Source of the DNA: Methanolobus sp. UBA474
Lineage (GTDB): Archaea; Halobacteriota; Methanosarcinia; Methanosarcinales; Methanosarcinaceae
Length of the DNA stretch: 26,577 bases
Assembly: GCA_002501695.1 (NCBI GenBank)
Contig: DANZ01000016.1
Span: forward strand, 1-26,577
Reading direction: 5' to 3'
Below the pieces are notes generated by a model. The model was not told the origin of the DNA. It searched no databases and worked only from the letters and a program-made list of their open reading frames with translations. The translations under genes were made by a program, and so were the position numbers. This document shows positions 6,781 to 13,544 of the stretch, one piece after another (position 1 is the stretch's first letter; every line of letters begins with the position of its first letter).

Positions 6781-7830
6781 GTGAGAGGTTCAAACGCAGA
6801 CACATTTTCCGTACCCACGCGGATTCTTTTCATCGGCCTGGCTGCAGCACTGCTGACCATTGGCATGCGGGAGCTTGCATCAATATTGCTGCCCATCCTG
6901 TTCTCACTCTTTGCAACTGTGATATTTGCTCCTTTGATCCAGAGACTACAGAAAAGGGGCATCAATCCTGCACTCAGCATTGCCCTTGTGATCCTTCTGT
7001 TCCTGATGATCGTTGCTGGCATCGGATTCATTGTTGTCAGTGCTTTACTCGATTTTAATGTGCTTATCCCTGTGTATCAGAGCCGACTGACAGAGGCACT
7101 CAACAGTCTCGGATCATATATTCCGTCGATCGAAAACGTGTCTCTCGGATCGGTCATCCGTGACATAGGATTGTTCCTGCTGGCTTCTGTGGCATCGATC
7201 TTTACAGGAACTGTGAGTGCTGCGACAACCGTGGGGCTTATAGTCATCACAACGATGTTCTTACTGATAGATGCAGTGGGGATCTCAAAGAAGGTCCAAA
7301 GAGAAGTTGAAGAGCACTTTGTCCTGGCAGCAAACTTCAAGGGCCTGAGCCATAACTTTATAAGTTTCATGATAATACGCACAGAGACAAACCTTGTGAT
7401 GGGCATCGGAACAGCTATTATCCTGCTGATAGGGAATATTGAGTTCGCTGTACTTTGGGGCTTTTTAGCATTCCTGCTGGGATACATACCATATGTCGGC
7501 CTTCTGTTTGCCACCATTCCTCCTGCGATCCTTGCACTGCTACAGTACGGCCCTCTGGGTGCACTGGCGGTTATTGCCGGCATTATGATAATTAACGCAC
7601 TTTCAGAGAACCTGGTATTTCCTTCCCTGGCAGGAAAAGGGCTGGAGTTATCACCATCGGTCATATTTTTGTCCCTTATCTACTGGGGTTTTGTATTCGG
7701 ACCTGCGGGCGCATTGCTCAGCACTCCTCTGACTATGGTGGTCAGGACCATCCTCGAAAGTTTTGAAGAGACGCACTGGATCGCTCAACTGATGGGAGAG
7801 AGCAAAAGCAAAGAAACCTTGAAAAAGTGA
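6781..7830 (+). CDS. AI-2E family transporter (PerM/UPF0118)
   Basis: A 349-aa polytopic membrane protein of the AI-2 exporter/PerM family. It begins with two membrane segments (ILFIGLAAALLTIGMREL and LLPILFSLFATVIFAPLIQR). A third segment and an extracytoplasmic region follow, then the characteristic C-terminal block. That block contains WGFLAFLLGYIPYVGLLFAT, IPPAILALLQYGPLGAL and ENLVFPSLAGKGLELSPSV, and ends with FGPAGALLSTPLTMVVRTIL. The GYIPYVG and ENLVFP-type motifs define the family. Members are linked to autoinducer export, sodium/proton antiport or other fluxes, so the substrate here is unknown. The start is a GTG preceded by CAGGAGGA, one of the better ribosome sites in the window. 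It ends the stress or membrane gene island. Confidence 0.85.
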   Translation: MRGSNADTFSVPTRILFIGLAAALLTIGMRELASILLPILFSLFATVIFAPLIQRLQKRGINPALSIALVILLFLMIVAGIGFIVVSALLDFNVLIPVYQSRLTEALNSLGSYIPSIENVSLGSVIRDIGLFLLASVASIFTGTVSAATTVGLIVITTMFLLIDAVGISKKVQREVEEHFVLAANFKGLSHNFISFMIIRTETNLVMGIGTAIILLIGNIEFAVLWGFLAFLLGYIPYVGLLFATIPPAILALLQYGPLGALAVIAGIMIINALSENLVFPSLAGKGLELSPSVIFLSLIYWGFVFGPAGALLSTPLTMVVRTILESFEETHWIAQLMGESKSKETLKK

Positions 7831-7917
7831 GAAAAGTCAACCCCATGCAGATTTCTCAGGTTCCGGGCCAACCTTCACATTTTTATCCCAGGCATGTCCT
7901 TTATTCGGGTAGATATC

Positions 7918-8937
7918 ATGAGAACCATAGACTGGAATGACGAATCAAGATCTATCGTAATGATCGACCAGACACTTCTGCCGACGGAGTATAAGTTTAT
8001 AGAGTGCAAGACCCTGAGCTCCCTGTGCGAGGCCATCAGGTCCCTGCGGGTAAGGGGAGCACCTGCACTTGGAGCCGCGGGAGGCTTCGGGATAGCGCTT
8101 GCAGTCACGCTGAGCAGCGCCGGGACCATGGATGCGCTGCTCAGGGATATGGACATAGCTGCAAAGACCATCAAAGCCACAAGACCCACTGCCGTGAACC
8201 TGGCATGGGGAGTTGACAGGGTCATAGATGCAACAGCAGATGCCTACGATGTGGAGGGCATCAGGGATATTGCCCTCTCCGAAGCTAAAAGGATAGCAGA
8301 CGAAGATGTAGCTAAAAATAAAATGATAGGCAAGCACGGGGCAAAACTGCTGAAGGACGGTGATACTGTGATGACCTACTGCAATGCCGGAAGAATGGCC
8401 TGCGTGGATTGGGGAACAGCCCTAGGTGTGGTGCGCTCGGCGGTAGAGGCAGGAAAGAGGATCAATGTTATAGCGTGCGAGACCCGCCCCCTTAACCAGG
8501 GAAGCAGGATCACCACCTGGGAGTTAATGCAGGACAACATCCCGGTGACGCTGATCACCGATTCGATGGCAGGCCATGTAATGAGAAAGGGCATGGTCGA
8601 CAAGATAATTGTCGGTGCGGACAGGATAACAGGGGATGCGGTGTTCAATAAGATAGGTACCTACACCCTGTCGGTGCTGGCAAAAGAACACGATATACCG
8701 TTCTATATTGCGGCCCCGGTCTCCACATTTGACTTTGAGGGATGGGAAGAGACTGTCACCATAGAACTGAGAGATGAGGACGAGCTCAGGTACTGCAGGG
8801 GCGTTCAGACAGCTCCGGCAGATGTAAAAGTGTACAACCCCGCTTTTGACGCGACCCCGATGGAGAACATCAGCGGTATGATCACTGAGAATGGCGTGTT
8901 CTATCCTCCATTCCTGCTCGAGGAAGTGCTTTCCTGA
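7918..8937 (+). CDS. mtnA: S-methyl-5-thioribose-1-phosphate isomerase (MtnA/aIF2B-like)
   Basis: Converts 5-methylthioribose-1-phosphate to 5-methylthioribulose-1-phosphate in salvage of methylthioadenosine. The 339-aa protein has VRGAPALGAAGGFGIAL near residue 45. TYCNAGRMACVDWGTALGVV contains the catalytic Cys155. A GADRI motif contains Asp235, and NKIGTYTLSVLAKEHDIPFY completes the set. The 80-residue spacing between Cys and Asp equals that in characterised MtnA (Cys160/Asp240 in Bacillus), which separates it from eIF2B subunits. A related archaeal activity on ribose-1,5-bisphosphate is a less likely alternative. I prefer the ATG at 7918 (MRTIDW) over one 24 nt upstream because family members begin there and a T-rich TATA-like stretch lies at about 7878-7887. 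Confidence 0.85.
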   Translation: MRTIDWNDESRSIVMIDQTLLPTEYKFIECKTLSSLCEAIRSLRVRGAPALGAAGGFGIALAVTLSSAGTMDALLRDMDIAAKTIKATRPTAVNLAWGVDRVIDATADAYDVEGIRDIALSEAKRIADEDVAKNKMIGKHGAKLLKDGDTVMTYCNAGRMACVDWGTALGVVRSAVEAGKRINVIACETRPLNQGSRITTWELMQDNIPVTLITDSMAGHVMRKGMVDKIIVGADRITGDAVFNKIGTYTLSVLAKEHDIPFYIAAPVSTFDFEGWEETVTIELRDEDELRYCRGVQTAPADVKVYNPAFDATPMENISGMITENGVFYPPFLLEEVLS

Positions 8938-9033
8938 GGCACAATCTTTTAAATGATTAAGTTCATCAAAGACAGCAAATAACTAAAATATAGCAATTAA
9001 CATATCACTGAATAAAGGCAGACGGAGATAATA

Positions 9034-9213
9034 ATGACAAAAAAGAAATCTAGCGGCAACGGACTGATGTCATCGGCCGGCCTCATGCGCTATTACGAGG
9101 CTGACAAGAAAGCAATACACATCGGTCCAAAGGTAGTAATCGCCACCGGCGTGGTAATAGGCCTGGCAATACTCGTACTGGATGCCAGCTTTGGGATATG
9201 GCCTCTTCCCTGA
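9034..9213 (+). CDS. secG: Preprotein translocase subunit Sec61-beta (archaeal SecG)
   Basis: The small non-essential third subunit of the SecYEbeta protein-conducting channel. The 59-aa sequence has the archaeal Sec61-beta signature: a basic, Gly/Ser-rich start (MTKKKSSGNGLMSSAGLMRY), then YEADKKAIHIGPKVV. A single C-terminal membrane segment spans residues ~34-50 (VIATGVVIGLAILVLD). The ATG has an ACGGAGATA ribosome site. It is a single-gene unit between mtnA and the convergent SRP19 gene, so two protein-targeting genes sit tail to tail here. Confidence 0.9.
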   Translation: MTKKKSSGNGLMSSAGLMRYYEADKKAIHIGPKVVIATGVVIGLAILVLDASFGIWPLP

Positions 9214-9272
9214 GACTTCCAGGGAACAGGACCTTTTTCATTTTATATAATCCTTCTTTTTCTAACATTCCA

Positions 9273-9569
9273 TTATTTTGCCTGGCCGGAGCGCATTTCC
9301 TTGATAGTGGCAGCTATCTTCCGGGACAGCGCGGTCTTGGGTGCAGTATTGTCTATAAGGACCCTGCCTTTTGATTCCCACCAGGACTTAGGATAAGCCT
9401 TATCGGCTTCAACTTCCGGGTTCATTCCCAGTTTCCGGGCTGCACGATCTATCTCCTGAACTGTGGGCTCATCCACAGAGGATTTCCTTGAGATGATACG
9501 TCCTTTACTTCTGGATCTGGTCTTGTCGATATACACAGGCCAGATAACAAGCTTTCCTTTATCCTTCAT
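9273..9569 (-). CDS. srp19: Signal recognition particle protein SRP19
   Basis: RNA-binding subunit that folds the SRP RNA so that SRP54 can bind, targeting proteins to the Sec channel. The 98-aa protein contains KLVIWPVYIDKTRSRSKGR and then ISRKSSVDEPTVQEI. Near residue 60 it has EADKAYPKSWWESKGRVLI, the hallmark of archaeal SRP19. I start it at the ATG at 9569, not at the open frame's upstream start (9638). MKDKGKLVIWP is where relatives begin, and an AAATTTAAATTT promoter box sits about 30 nt upstream of it, inside the longer frame. This predicts an almost leaderless transcript. It is divergent from a small CxxC protein gene. Confidence 0.9.
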   Translation of the reverse strand: MKDKGKLVIWPVYIDKTRSRSKGRIISRKSSVDEPTVQEIDRAARKLGMNPEVEADKAYPKSWWESKGRVLIDNTAPKTALSRKIAATIKEMRSGQAK

Positions 9570-9587
9570 TAACATGGGACATACATT

Positions 9588-9624
9588 GGAACTCATTAAA
9601 TTTAAATTTGCCCGGAAGAGTTCC
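9588..9624. promoter_or_regulatory. Divergent promoter region with flanking 7-bp inverted repeat
   Basis: The AT-rich box TTAAATTTAAATTTG (9596-9610) is the likely minus-strand TATA element of srp19. It is framed by GGAACTC (9588-9594) and GAGTTCC (9618-9624), a perfect 7-bp inverted repeat with a 23-nt spacer. This could be an operator or chance. Confidence 0.35.
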
Positions 9625-9673
9625 TGGCAGAAGGACAATAAACCTTAAGTAGTGAAAAAGCCGCTTTAGGCCC

Positions 9674-9928
9674 ATGATAGATAATCCGGCGCAGATACTG
9701 ATCGAAAAAGAAGTAGAGGAATTCATAAAACAGTCCGGCAGGGATTTCAGGCTATGCACGACATGCGGAGGCCCTGCAATATACCCCATAGAATTCAGCG
9801 CTCCCAAGGAGTCGGACATAGTTATGGGACTTGGGAACAGCACCCTGTATGTATCACGGGTACAAGCCAGGTATCTGCGGCAGATAGAGATGAGAATGCT
9901 CCAGAGCTACCTCCGGTCACTGCGCTAA
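9674..9928 (+). CDS. Conserved small protein with a single CxxC motif
   Basis: An 84-aa protein I cannot assign to a named family. Residues 1-25 form an acidic amphipathic helix (ILIEKEVEEFIKQSGRDF). LCTTCGGPAIYPIEF carries one CxxC pair. A short loop follows, and a C-terminal helix rich in Arg (VSRVQARYLRQIEMRMLQSY) ends the protein. One CxxC is not enough for a complete zinc site, so metal binding would need a dimer or other ligands. The ATG lies about 105 nt from the divergent SRP19 start, after a TTAAG-containing AT-rich stretch, so a short leader is likely. Coding potential is supported by consistent codon use and compact flanks. Confidence 0.6.
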   Translation: MIDNPAQILIEKEVEEFIKQSGRDFRLCTTCGGPAIYPIEFSAPKESDIVMGLGNSTLYVSRVQARYLRQIEMRMLQSYLRSLR

Positions 9929-9951
9929 CACAGCAGGGTCATATCAGGGCA

Positions 9952-10455
9952 TCAGTTCCCGTCAAGGGATTCGTTTATCCTGCGAAGCACCTCAGCGATC
10001 AATAACTGAACTTCTGTTGCATGTTCTTCAGGAACTTCACTGCCTTCTGTGACCATGAGCTTTTTGATATCGATGACTATCTGATGGATCATCCCGATCA
10101 TCTCTTCCTGAGTGATCAGGCCCGCATAATACGCGTAGAAGAAGGTTGTACCGCTTCGCCTGACCTTTTTCTTGAAAGTGGATCGTGCATTTGAAACTTC
10201 CTGCCGGGTGTATGTTTCTTCCATGAAGGGAACAAGCTCAGGAAGCTTTTCTCCGATCCAGGTCATTTCTGACTGGTTGGAAAGGTTCTTGAAATCAGCG
10301 CATAAGCGGGCAGTCACCCACTCCCTTGCCGTGAGATGGGTAGTCTTCTTGAGGAAGCGGGTCACATCTGAATAACTCTTGCTATCCATTTTCTTGAATT
10401 TCTGGTACTTGTTCACTTTTGCACTTCCTTTATCGAACATTATAAGGTTCTGCAT
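9952..10455 (-). CDS. DUF5806 family protein
   Basis: A 167-aa, largely helical protein that matches a family I know mainly from haloarchaea (DUF5806). The diagnostic stretches are KYQKFKKMDSKSYSDVTRFL and LTAREWVTARLCADFKNLSN. They are followed by WIGEKLPELVPFMEETYT, then a VSNARSTFKKKVRRSGTTFF segment. The C-terminal third is an acidic helical region ending in VLRRINESLDGN. The AREWxxARLC segment and the helical N-terminus could suggest a nucleic-acid contact, but no function is established. Two start codons are possible (10455 or the ATG at 10440); I keep the longer one with low certainty. It is transcribed divergently from the universal stress protein gene and convergently with the CxxC protein. 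Confidence 0.7.
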   Translation of the reverse strand: MQNLIMFDKGSAKVNKYQKFKKMDSKSYSDVTRFLKKTTHLTAREWVTARLCADFKNLSNQSEMTWIGEKLPELVPFMEETYTRQEVSNARSTFKKKVRRSGTTFFYAYYAGLITQEEMIGMIHQIVIDIKKLMVTEGSEVPEEHATEVQLLIAEVLRRINESLDGN

Positions 10456-10529
10456 ATATTTGGCTGACTTTCTGCAGGTAGTATTTCAATAAGTATTGCA
10501 GCCAATATAGTACATACATTACAAACCCA

Positions 10530-10541
10530 AATATTTAATAT
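10530..10541 (+). promoter_or_regulatory. TATA-box promoter of the universal stress protein gene
   Basis: AATATTTAATAT lies about 25-30 nt before the ATG at 10564. This predicts a leaderless transcript and supports that ATG over the upstream GTG at 10546. Confidence 0.5.
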
Positions 10542-10563
10542 TTGCGTGACATATCCCAGACTA

Positions 10564-10986
10564 ATGAAAATCTTGATCCCAACAGACGGTTCGGTATATG
10601 CGGAGAATGCGGCAAAGGTTGCAGCTAAGCTCGCAGTGAAACATGACTACCATCTAATAGTGCTCCACGTGGCGCCTGACAAGGGGCTCACCACCAGGAA
10701 AACATGGCGTAACGAGGGTGCCGAAAATGCACTTCAGGCCATCAAGGACACACTGGTCAAGATGGGATGTCAGGAAGAGCTCATCGAAACGATCATACTG
10801 GATGGCAATGCCCCAGAAAAAATAGTAGAAGTGGCAAAAGAGCGCAATGTCGACAGGATAGTGATGGGTACGCAGGGAAAGAGCGGCATCAAGAAATTTG
10901 TAGGCACTGTAACTGAAAAAGTATTGCAGCTATCTGATGTGCTGGTGCTTGTGGTCCCCCCCAACTACATGGCAGCAGATGCCTAA
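10564..10986 (+). CDS. Universal stress protein (UspA family)
   Basis: A 140-aa UspA-fold protein. MKILIPTDGSVYAENAAKVA is the beta-1/ATP-loop start; later HLIVLHVAPDKG and DRIVMGTQGKSGIKKFVG follow. The end, TVTEKVLQLSDVLVLVVPP, fits the GxxG-x9-G-S/T nucleotide-binding pattern of ATP-binding members. Its role is usually stress or starvation signalling; no specific partner is evident. I use the ATG at 10564 instead of the in-frame GTG at 10546 because it agrees with family N-termini and the TATA spacing. Its TAA stop overlaps the TAG of the convergent TIM-barrel gene in a shared CTAA. Confidence 0.85.
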   Translation: MKILIPTDGSVYAENAAKVAAKLAVKHDYHLIVLHVAPDKGLTTRKTWRNEGAENALQAIKDTLVKMGCQEELIETIILDGNAPEKIVEVAKERNVDRIVMGTQGKSGIKKFVGTVTEKVLQLSDVLVLVVPPNYMAADA

Positions 10987-11795
10987 GGTATGCGGATCGC
11001 ATTCAGGACGGTCTTCTTGCCTTTCACCACATCTTCCATGGAAAACACTTCCATGTTGTAGATGCCTCTGTAACCTGCCAGTTCGTTGAGCACGCTATAA
11101 TCGATGATCCCGTCCCCTGGTGCCAGGTGCTCATCACCATCGTAATGCTCCAGCCATATGCCCCTGTTGTCATGTACATGTACATGCACCACGTAAGGAG
11201 CTATTGCGCCTGCGAAATCACGCAGCTTCATCATATTGCCGCCGCACGTCAGGTTGGCATGCCCTATATCAAAAGTGATCCCCATATTATCGGAGTCGAC
11301 CTCCTCGACAGCCCGTATCAGCTCTGCAGCCTCGGTGCACAGATTATCCTTATCCGTACCCTCCTTGTTCTCAAGCCCCAGCATCACTCCATGCTCTTCT
11401 GCGGTCCGGGCAAGGGACCTGAGATTGCGCACCATTGAGGAGAAAGCTCCTTCACGATCGCCGTTTATCCTGCCGGGATGCAGCACCACTGCACGCGAGC
11501 CAAGCCTTCCGGCAAGCTCTATGGACTCACCCATAAGCCTGAAAGCGGCATCATCCATGTTCGCAGTATCCACCAGCACGTCCTGCGGATAAGTGGGGGA
11601 AGCTGCGAAATAAGGAGCATGTACTGAAGTGTACAGGTCAATTGTGGATAGCTCATCAATGATGCCTTCAAGAAGATCCTTCCTGAGCACCGAATTGATG
11701 TAGAGACCCATCTTCGGAATGTAGAGCTCAACAGAATCGACTTCAGCGGATATTTCCGAAAAACTGCCTGCAAATGAGGAGGCTCCCAGTATCAT
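10983..11795 (-). CDS. Sugar phosphate isomerase/epimerase-like TIM-barrel protein
   Basis: A 270-aa protein of the AP-endonuclease-2/xylose-isomerase-like TIM-barrel superfamily. Metal-ligand positions typical of the fold are visible: VLHPGR, MLGLENKEG, ITFDIGHANL, VVHVHVHDNRG and GIIDYSVL. Substrates in this superfamily range from sugars to inosose and abasic DNA, so none can be named. The open frame extends 18 codons upstream, but I start at the ATG at 11795 (MILGASSFAG). A minus-strand TATA box (GTATATTATAT, about 11819-11830) lies just upstream, within that extension, and predicts a start near 11800. It is divergent from the U32 gene, with the two promoters within about 40 nt of one another. 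Confidence 0.8.
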   Translation of the reverse strand: MILGASSFAGSFSEISAEVDSVELYIPKMGLYINSVLRKDLLEGIIDELSTIDLYTSVHAPYFAASPTYPQDVLVDTANMDDAAFRLMGESIELAGRLGSRAVVLHPGRINGDREGAFSSMVRNLRSLARTAEEHGVMLGLENKEGTDKDNLCTEAAELIRAVEEVDSDNMGITFDIGHANLTCGGNMMKLRDFAGAIAPYVVHVHVHDNRGIWLEHYDGDEHLAPGDGIIDYSVLNELAGYRGIYNMEVFSMEDVVKGKKTVLNAIRIP

Positions 11796-11817
11796 AGGTA
11801 AAACTGAGAGGAGTGAG

Positions 11818-11862
11818 ATATAATATACTTTTGGTCGCTCAAACCACAATACTTATCTTAAT
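11818..11862. promoter_or_regulatory. Divergent promoters of TIM-barrel and U32 genes
   Basis: The minus strand reads AAGTATATTATATC at 11818-11831, serving the TIM-barrel gene. The plus strand has CAATACTTATCTTAA at about 11848-11862, serving the U32 gene. Both predict leaderless or near-leaderless transcripts. Their closeness could couple the two units. Confidence 0.4.
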
Positions 11863-11881
11863 TCAGGCTTACCAGCAAACA

Positions 11882-12913
11882 ATGAAACTTTACGTACCGC
11901 ACACGGGGCATATGGAAGGACTGCAGGACCTGCTGGCATGTCCCGAAAATATCTATGCTGTCTATATGGCAGGGACTCCCGACTATGTAGGAACGGGAAG
12001 GACAAACCTGAGCGCACCGGGACTTGAGGAGATACGGGAGCAGACAGAATATGCGCACGAAAGGGGCGTGAAGATGGAAATAGTCCTCAACAGCTCATGC
12101 ATGGGAGGACAGCACCTGACCCCCCAGGGTTTCAATAAGATAAACTGGTACTTTGACCAGCTGAACAGGTCAGGCATTGATTCCATTACTGTTGCAGAGC
12201 CTTATTTTGTAGAGATGCTCTCAAGGGAGTACGACATGGAAGTAGTTGTGTCAGTGCTCTCATTCGTGGACTCGCCCCAGAAGGCAGTGTTCTATGAGGA
12301 GCTGGGCGCGGATACCATTGTTATAGACCCGGCGGTCAACAGGGATTTCCCAAAGCTTGAAGCCATAAAGGATTCTGTTTCCTGCGGCCTGAAGCTCCTG
12401 GTGAATGAAGGCTGCCTCTACCAGTGCCCTTTCAGGTATGCACACTTTAACTTTTTCTCACATGCCAACGGGCCCGGCCCGAAACTGAACGTACTTGACG
12501 ATTATTATTATTACAAATGCCTCTCGATCAGGATCAATGACCCTCAGCAGCTCCTGAAGTCACCCTGGATCAGGCCTGAGGACCTGAAGGAGTACGAGCA
12601 TATCACGGATACGTTCAAGATCGGAGGGAGGACACACTTTACCAACTGGATACTTAACAATGTGCAGGCTTATGCCGGGCGGCACTATGATGGCAACCTG
12701 ATGGACCTGCTTGACTGCCCCAAGGACATAAGAGACCTTTTCTACATACCTAACAAAGAGCTCGAGGGTGCTATTTCCCAATGGAAGCGCTGCGGGAAGG
12801 TCTGCAATAAGTGCGGGTACTGTAAAAGGCTCACGGAGAAGGTCGTGCAGGTATACTCTGCCGATGGTACGCGGCAGGCACTCCAGCCCCTGAATACGGA
12901 AGGACGGATATGA
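11882..12913 (+). CDS. Peptidase U32 family protein with cysteine clusters
   Basis: A 343-aa U32-type (beta/alpha) barrel protein. Typical segments are KLYVPHTGHMEGL, DYVGTGRTNLSAPGLEEI, VKMEIVLNSSCM and GIDSITVAEPYF. Later ones are GLKLLVNEGCLYQCPF and LLKSPWIRPEDL. The pair C178/C182 lies at the position where U32 proteins such as UbiU, UbiV and RlhA/TrhP bind an iron-sulfur cluster. A C-terminal CGKVCNKCGYC adds four more cysteines. These relatives act in O2-independent hydroxylation of small molecules or RNA rather than proteolysis, so a similar Fe-S role is plausible, but the substrate is unknown. The ATG at 11882 matches family N-termini. The stop overlaps the next gene's ATG (ATGA), indicating coupled translation. 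Confidence 0.8.
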   Translation: MKLYVPHTGHMEGLQDLLACPENIYAVYMAGTPDYVGTGRTNLSAPGLEEIREQTEYAHERGVKMEIVLNSSCMGGQHLTPQGFNKINWYFDQLNRSGIDSITVAEPYFVEMLSREYDMEVVVSVLSFVDSPQKAVFYEELGADTIVIDPAVNRDFPKLEAIKDSVSCGLKLLVNEGCLYQCPFRYAHFNFFSHANGPGPKLNVLDDYYYYKCLSIRINDPQQLLKSPWIRPEDLKEYEHITDTFKIGGRTHFTNWILNNVQAYAGRHYDGNLMDLLDCPKDIRDLFYIPNKELEGAISQWKRCGKVCNKCGYCKRLTEKVVQVYSADGTRQALQPLNTEGRI

Positions 12914-13296
12914 CAATAACAGACAGATTATCAAAGAACCGCGGACAACTTGAAAGCAAATTAAGGAACCTTCTTGCAAAGCCCGTTTTCCTTATTGAGA
13001 CAGATATCTTTTCACTGCCATGCGGATGCTGCGGCATTACGATCAATACACGGGGGCTCCAGGCGGATGACCTTGAGATCTTTGAGGAGCACATAACGCA
13101 GTATCTCGAAGCCGCATCCAGTGACCTTGAGATAGAGCCTTCATTCCTTTTTGCAAGGCTTGTGCCCGGCACCGCCGAAATAGCTTCCCTCAATTCCCGC
13201 CTGCTCTGCAGCAGGTGTTACATGGACTTTGCCCGGGGAAGCGGCAAAATGCCAAGACCGGATATATATATACTTAACTTCGATCGCCGGGAATAA
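12910..13296 (+). CDS. Small Cys-rich protein coupled to the U32 gene
   Basis: A 128-aa protein of unknown family. After a basic helix (SKNRGQLESKLRNLLAKPVF), IFSLPCGCCGITINTRGL carries three cysteines in CxCC. Then comes an acidic helical middle (DDLEIFEEHITQYLEAASSD). Near the end, LLCSRCYMDFARGSG carries a CxxC. Five cysteines in two clusters suggest a metal or Fe-S site. The gene overlaps the U32 stop by 4 nt (ATGA), so stoichiometric co-translation and physical partnership with the U32 protein are likely. No function is claimed. Confidence 0.65.
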   Translation: MTITDRLSKNRGQLESKLRNLLAKPVFLIETDIFSLPCGCCGITINTRGLQADDLEIFEEHITQYLEAASSDLEIEPSFLFARLVPGTAEIASLNSRLLCSRCYMDFARGSGKMPRPDIYILNFDRRE

Positions 13297-13314
13297 TTTG
13301 AACTGATGTAATAA

Positions 13315-13350
13315 ATGATAAAATGCAGGGATAAATATATTTTTTATCAT
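13315..13350 (+). terminator. Possible terminator after the U32 operon
   Basis: A perfect 9-bp inverted repeat ATGATAAAA (13315-13323)/TTTTATCAT (13342-13350), with an 18-nt loop containing the T run ATTTTTT, begins 19 nt past the stop. AT-only stems are weak, so the T tract may be the actual signal. Confidence 0.35.
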
Positions 13351-13417
13351 CCTCGCAATATGCTTTTTAATGGGGCAGAAGGGTCTTTTAGCAGATTCCA
13401 TTCGAAAGGTTTAAGAA

Positions 13418-13431
13418 GTATTTAATATAAT
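13418..13431 (+). promoter_or_regulatory. TATA-box promoter of the mtr operon
   Basis: GTATTTAATATAAT preceded by the purine-rich GAAAGGTTTAAG is the best archaeal promoter before mtrE. Transcription would start near 13448, giving a leader of about 95 nt. The element is inferred from sequence only. Confidence 0.5.
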
Positions 13432-13476
13432 GCAAACCACCTGACGTTAGTTTACGCCATATCAATCATGATAAGA

Positions 13477-13499
13477 GATACAGTAAAACATACTGTATC
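13477..13499 (+). promoter_or_regulatory. Perfect inverted repeat in the mtr leader
   Basis: GATACAGTA (13477-13485) and TACTGTATC (13491-13499), separated by AAACA, form a perfect 9-bp palindromic arm pair. It lies in the predicted 5' leader and is framed by TTTACGCCAT (13451-13460) and TTTACGCTAT (13510-13519). It could be a repressor operator or an RNA stem-loop affecting mtr expression. Confidence 0.45.
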
Positions 13500-13544
13500 C
13501 CTGGTGAAATTTACGCTATAGAATGATAAAAAGGAGGAAAATGT

